A DNA stretch of 5,923 nt from an uncultured Nitrososphaerota archaeon (lineage in GTDB: Bacteria; Bacillota; Clostridia; Oscillospirales; Ruminococcaceae): assembly GCA_934869045.1 (NCBI GenBank), contig CAKXAF010000134.1:1-5923 (forward strand). Reading direction: 5' to 3'. The translations under genes were made by a program, and so were the position numbers. A model generated the notes under the pieces. The model worked only from the letters and a program-made list of their open reading frames with translations. It had not been told where the DNA came from and did not search any database. Shown in pieces: positions 5,703 to 5,923 of the stretch; position 1 is the stretch's first letter, and each line of letters starts with the position of its first letter.

Positions 5703-5923
5703 ATGACAAAAAGAATTGGCATCATTGGAGCCGGAAACCGGGTTACTGGGGTGTGGGAGGAAAACCTGAAGGATCTCGGCCTGGATCTGACGCTTGCGGC
5801 GGCAGCGGATCCGGATGGGGAGGGGGTGCGGAAACGTCTGGAGCAAAAGGGGCTTTGGCATGAGGGACTCCGAATCTGGCCGGACGCGGAAACCACGCTG
5901 GACCAGGAGGAGTTGGATGGAGT
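5703..5923 (+). CDS. Gfo/Idh/MocA-family oxidoreductase, N-terminal fragment
   Basis: The gene starts at the ATG at 5703 and is open to the window edge (73 complete codons visible). The N-terminus MTKRIGIIGAGNR is a Rossmann-fold dinucleotide-binding start, with GxGxxN-type glycines at 9 and 11. A second beta strand ends in Asp36 (LAAAADPD), the position that usually contacts the cofactor ribose. The strand-helix-strand pattern and the later acidic segment match the N-terminal NAD(P)-binding domain of Gfo/Idh/MocA dehydrogenases, which oxidise or reduce sugars and inositols. Beside a sugar importer and a ROK regulator it probably acts in catabolism of the imported sugar. It has its own promoter and RBS. 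The C-terminal substrate domain lies outside the window, so neither substrate nor exact subfamily can be given. Confidence 0.85.
   Translation, partial: MTKRIGIIGAGNRVTGVWEENLKDLGLDLTLAAAADPDGEGVRKRLEQKGLWHEGLRIWPDAETTLDQEELDG

Noticed and set aside
5561..5863. 100-codon plus-strand frame across the ROK/oxidoreductase gap
   Set aside because: It starts inside the ROK gene, runs through the promoter region and overlaps the oxidoreductase out of frame. The true downstream start is the ATG at 5703.
1..5923. CRISPR arrays, tRNA or rRNA genes, insertion sequences, attachment sites
   Set aside because: No regularly spaced repeats, cloverleaf sequences, rRNA motifs, transposase domains or terminal inverted repeats were seen on either strand.

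Overview
The window is a piece of a carbohydrate-utilisation locus, most likely from a GC-rich gut-type Clostridia (Lachnospiraceae or Oscillospiraceae-like Firmicutes). This placement is inferred from GC-rich coding DNA, purine-rich Shine-Dalgarno sites, a Gram-positive lipoprotein signal, and the pairing of an LplC-type permease and lipoprotein with a two-TM AraC regulator. No 16S rRNA or other phylogenetic marker is present. All genes lie on the + strand.

Layout: (1) <1-286, the C-terminal end of an LplC/YtcP-like sugar ABC permease. (2) 353-2008, a solute-binding lipoprotein of the same importer, after a 66-bp gap with a GC-rich hairpin. (3) 2009-2127, tandem hairpins (probable terminator), then an extended -10 promoter. 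(4) 2128-4259, a membrane-anchored AraC/YesN-type regulator broken by a frameshift. The sensor half is 2128-4014 and the DNA-binding half lies in another frame, ending at 4259. (5) 4318-5574, a ROK-family protein with an N-terminal winged helix, intact zinc motif and lost kinase residues, so a transcription factor rather than a sugar kinase. (6) 5575-5702, an AT-rich intergenic region with a very good sigma-A promoter and several dyads. (7) 5703-end, the start of a Gfo/Idh/MocA-family oxidoreductase cut off by the window edge.

Inferred working model: the lipoprotein and permease import an oligosaccharide or modified sugar, with the ATPase elsewhere as is usual for LplABC-type systems. The AraC protein would sense an extracytoplasmic ligand and drive the transporter. 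The ROK protein would sense an intracellular sugar and repress the downstream catabolic operon that begins with the oxidoreductase. The AraC break would uncouple sensing from DNA binding, unless it is an assembly error.

No clear novel system is visible. The best items for a second look are the AraC frameshift (and possible deletion), the dyad-rich promoter at 5589-5702, and the degenerate ROK active site. No stretch over 300 bases lacks a gene.
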